Shown: piece by piece, positions 5,058-6,333 of the stretch
Layout of the letters: each line of letters starts with the position of its first letter
How positions within the stretch are numbered: the stretch's first letter is position 1
Assembly (NCBI GenBank): GCA_028679775.1
Contig: JAJRAX010000307.1
Coordinates: 1-6,333, forward strand
Origin: Methanothrix sp.
GTDB taxonomy: Archaea; Halobacteriota; Methanosarcinia; Methanotrichales; Methanotrichaceae
Length of the DNA stretch: 6,333 bases
Reading direction: 5' to 3'
Notes under the pieces: generated by a model
Told to the model about the DNA's origin: nothing
The model's input: the letters and a program-made list of their open reading frames with translations, nothing else
The model's database searches: none
Translations under genes and position numbers: made by a program

Positions 5058-5924
5058 ATGGATTTAACACCTGTTCAAAGAGATATACTAACTGCATTGA
5101 TCAACATTCATCGTGTTGAAGGGCGAGCTGTAAAGGGCGAGGAGATAGCCGAGCTGATAGACCGAAATCCCGGCACCATTCGAAACCAGATGCAATCATT
5201 AAAGGCCCTCAATCTGGTGGAGGGCGTTCCCGGCCCAAAGGGTGGGTACAGGGCCACGGGCGCGGCCTACGAGGCGCTCAACATCGAGGCCGTTGGTGAT
5301 GTGGTGACTGTGCCGGTAGTCAGGAATGGCGTTGTGATGGAAGGCACCACCGCGAGCGAGATCATATTCAACAAGGTCATGCATTCCCAGCTTTGCGATG
5401 GAGTTGTGCGCATCATCGGCAATATTCGGGACTTCAATGTGGGTGACAGCATCGAGGTTGGGCCAACGCCTGTGAACAAGCTCTACATCCGGGGCAAGGT
5501 TACGGGAAGGGACGACACCATGAGCCGGCTCATCTTCCACATCGAGGAGATGATATCGGTCCCCAAGGTGCCGGTAAAAGGAATTGCACGGCGCGCTGTG
5601 AGAATTCCTGCCAATGCATCGCTGCAAGAGGCATCGCGCATTCTGTTGCACAACGGCGTGTCCGAGGCCCTGGTGGACGACAGCTCACCTGGATTGATCA
5701 ATCTGGCAGACATCGCCCGTGCTGTAGCTGACGGCAGGACGAATCAGGAAGCGAGGGAGATCATGAACCGCGGATTTTTGACCATCGATTCTGAGGAGCC
5801 AATCTACGAGGCCATCAAGATGCTGGGCCGCACAGGAGCCGGACAGCTTGTTGTGTCCGAGCAGGGGGCCGTGTGGGGGATCATCACCCCCATAGATCTA
5901 GTGAAGTCCCTCACTCCGGTCTGA
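5058..5924 (+). CDS. Winged-helix transcriptional regulator with paired CBS domains
   Basis: A 288-residue predicted archaeal regulator of the HTH-plus-CBS class (COG2524-like). Residues 3-70 form a winged helix: LTPVQRDIL starts helix 1, NPGTIRNQMQSLKALNLV is the recognition region, and GPKGGYRAT is an Rrf2-like wing. Residues about 77-163 form a separate beta-rich segment of unknown role (GDVVTVPVVRNG, then NFVGD-like turns and VNKLYIRGKVTGRDD). Residues about 170-288 are two CBS repeats, ending respectively in LINLADIARAV and WGIITPIDLVKSL; such pairs usually bind adenosyl compounds such as AMP, ATP or SAM. ATG 5058 is chosen from the TATA box and because the protein then begins MDLTPVQ, as related proteins do from memory; ATG 5037 would add seven residues. 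An inverted repeat overlaps its promoter, suggesting autoregulation. Its targets and ligand are unknown. The 3' end overlaps convergent pyrH by 14 bp. Confidence 0.88.
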   Translation: MDLTPVQRDILTALINIHRVEGRAVKGEEIAELIDRNPGTIRNQMQSLKALNLVEGVPGPKGGYRATGAAYEALNIEAVGDVVTVPVVRNGVVMEGTTASEIIFNKVMHSQLCDGVVRIIGNIRDFNVGDSIEVGPTPVNKLYIRGKVTGRDDTMSRLIFHIEEMISVPKVPVKGIARRAVRIPANASLQEASRILLHNGVSEALVDDSSPGLINLADIARAVADGRTNQEAREIMNRGFLTIDSEEPIYEAIKMLGRTGAGQLVVSEQGAVWGIITPIDLVKSLTPV

Positions 5925-6333
5925 TCTCAGTTCCAGTGTGCCCGCCGAGGGCACCTTTTCTCAAATTCTCTATTTTGCTGCCCAAAACGATCGACGTGGG
6001 AATCGAGCTTCGCTCCATGATCTTGGCTGCCAGCGGGTCTACGGGCGAACGGGAGCCGGCCTTCATCTCAGTCTGTGCGGCCATCTGGGCCAGCGCCTGG
6101 TGGGTCATGTGAGCAATCTTCTTCGCAGCCGGGTCCTTCTCGGGGTCGGCGGTGTAGACGCCGTCCACAGAGGTGGCGACGATCAGCTTGTCTGCGTGCA
6201 CGTACTCGGCGAGAAGGGCTGAGACCGCGTCGGTCGTTTGGCCTGGAGCAACCCCGCCCATGACGACGATCCTGCCCTTCTGCGCAAGCCGTGCCGCGTC
6301 GGCGTAGCCCTCAGGAATCTCCTGGGGCGCGGC
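5911..6333 (-). CDS. pyrH: UMP kinase, C-terminal 140 residues (runs off right edge)
   Basis: Partial gene; the N-terminus lies beyond base 6333. The product phosphorylates UMP to UDP with ATP in pyrimidine nucleotide synthesis and belongs to the amino-acid-kinase fold, not the adenylate-kinase-like eukaryotic type. The visible part starts AAPQEIPEGYADAARLAQ and contains GRIVVMGGVAPGQTTDAVSA, the substrate-binding glycine loop, then ADKLIVATSVDGVYTADPEK, the nucleotide-binding signature, and KAGSRSPVDPLAAKIMERSS near the end, all characteristic of archaeal PyrH. With family length around 220-240 residues, roughly 80-100 are missing from view. It ends at TGA 5913-5911, inside the last codons of the convergent winged-helix/CBS gene. 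Close relatives in the same fold are aspartokinase, carbamate kinase and the molybdenum-storage protein, but the MGG-PG-TTDAV block fits UMP kinase best. Confidence 0.93.
   Translation of the reverse strand, partial: AAPQEIPEGYADAARLAQKGRIVVMGGVAPGQTTDAVSALLAEYVHADKLIVATSVDGVYTADPEKDPAAKKIAHMTHQALAQMAAQTEMKAGSRSPVDPLAAKIMERSSIPTSIVLGSKIENLRKGALGGHTGTEIRPE

Noticed and set aside
5199..5651. 150-codon minus-strand open frame inside the winged-helix/CBS gene
   Set aside because: It is a shadow of a strongly supported gene; it is rich in His and Arg with no domain, promoter or ribosome binding site.
1..6333. Defence system, mobile element, CRISPR array or RNA gene
   Set aside because: I saw no transposase or integrase, no spaced repeat array, no tRNA-like cloverleaf and no toxin-antitoxin pair; all long frames are explained by housekeeping-type archaeal genes.

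Overview
The window reads as chromosomal DNA of a euryarchaeal methanogen. A Methanosarcinales or Methanothrix-like source is my best guess, inferred from protein content and not tested by any search. The evidence is a two-gene SufC-SufB/D operon without other suf genes, an archaeal Nre-family DNA repair protein ending in a PCNA-binding motif, a stand-alone HisI, a winged-helix/CBS regulator of archaeal type and an archaeal-type UMP kinase. Promoters are TATA-box type, several genes look leaderless, and one gene has an archaeal GGAGGTGAT Shine-Dalgarno sequence. Gene density is high, and I see no insertion sequence, CRISPR array, tRNA or rRNA.

Layout. Bases 1-109 (minus) are the N-terminus of a YihY/BrkB-family membrane protein that runs off the left edge. 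Bases 156-2092 (minus) are the Fe-S scaffold operon sufC-sufBD, whose genes overlap by 22 bp, with its own TATA box at 2125-2136. Bases 2197-3369 (minus) are nreA. A 48-bp divergent promoter region holding overlapping TATA boxes separates nreA from the plus-strand pair hisI (3418-3756) and a radical SAM/SPASM-like gene (3756-4916), which overlap by one base (TGATG). A weak hairpin with a T-rich tract ends that pair. The gap from 4917 to 5057 holds a perfect 12-bp inverted repeat and a TATA box in front of a winged-helix/CBS regulator (5058-5924). That gene runs tail to tail, with a 14-bp overlap, into the 3' part of pyrH (5911-6333, minus), which continues past the right edge.

How the parts relate. 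SufC and SufBD would form a minimal Fe-S scaffold complex, and the radical SAM protein is a likely consumer of [4Fe-4S] clusters. HisI (histidine synthesis) and PyrH (pyrimidine synthesis) are housekeeping nucleotide or amino-acid enzymes. NreA is a PCNA-linked repair protein. The most novel-looking elements are the uncharacterised radical SAM protein coupled to hisI and the operator-like inverted repeat in front of the CBS regulator. I do not see a complete new multi-gene system here.
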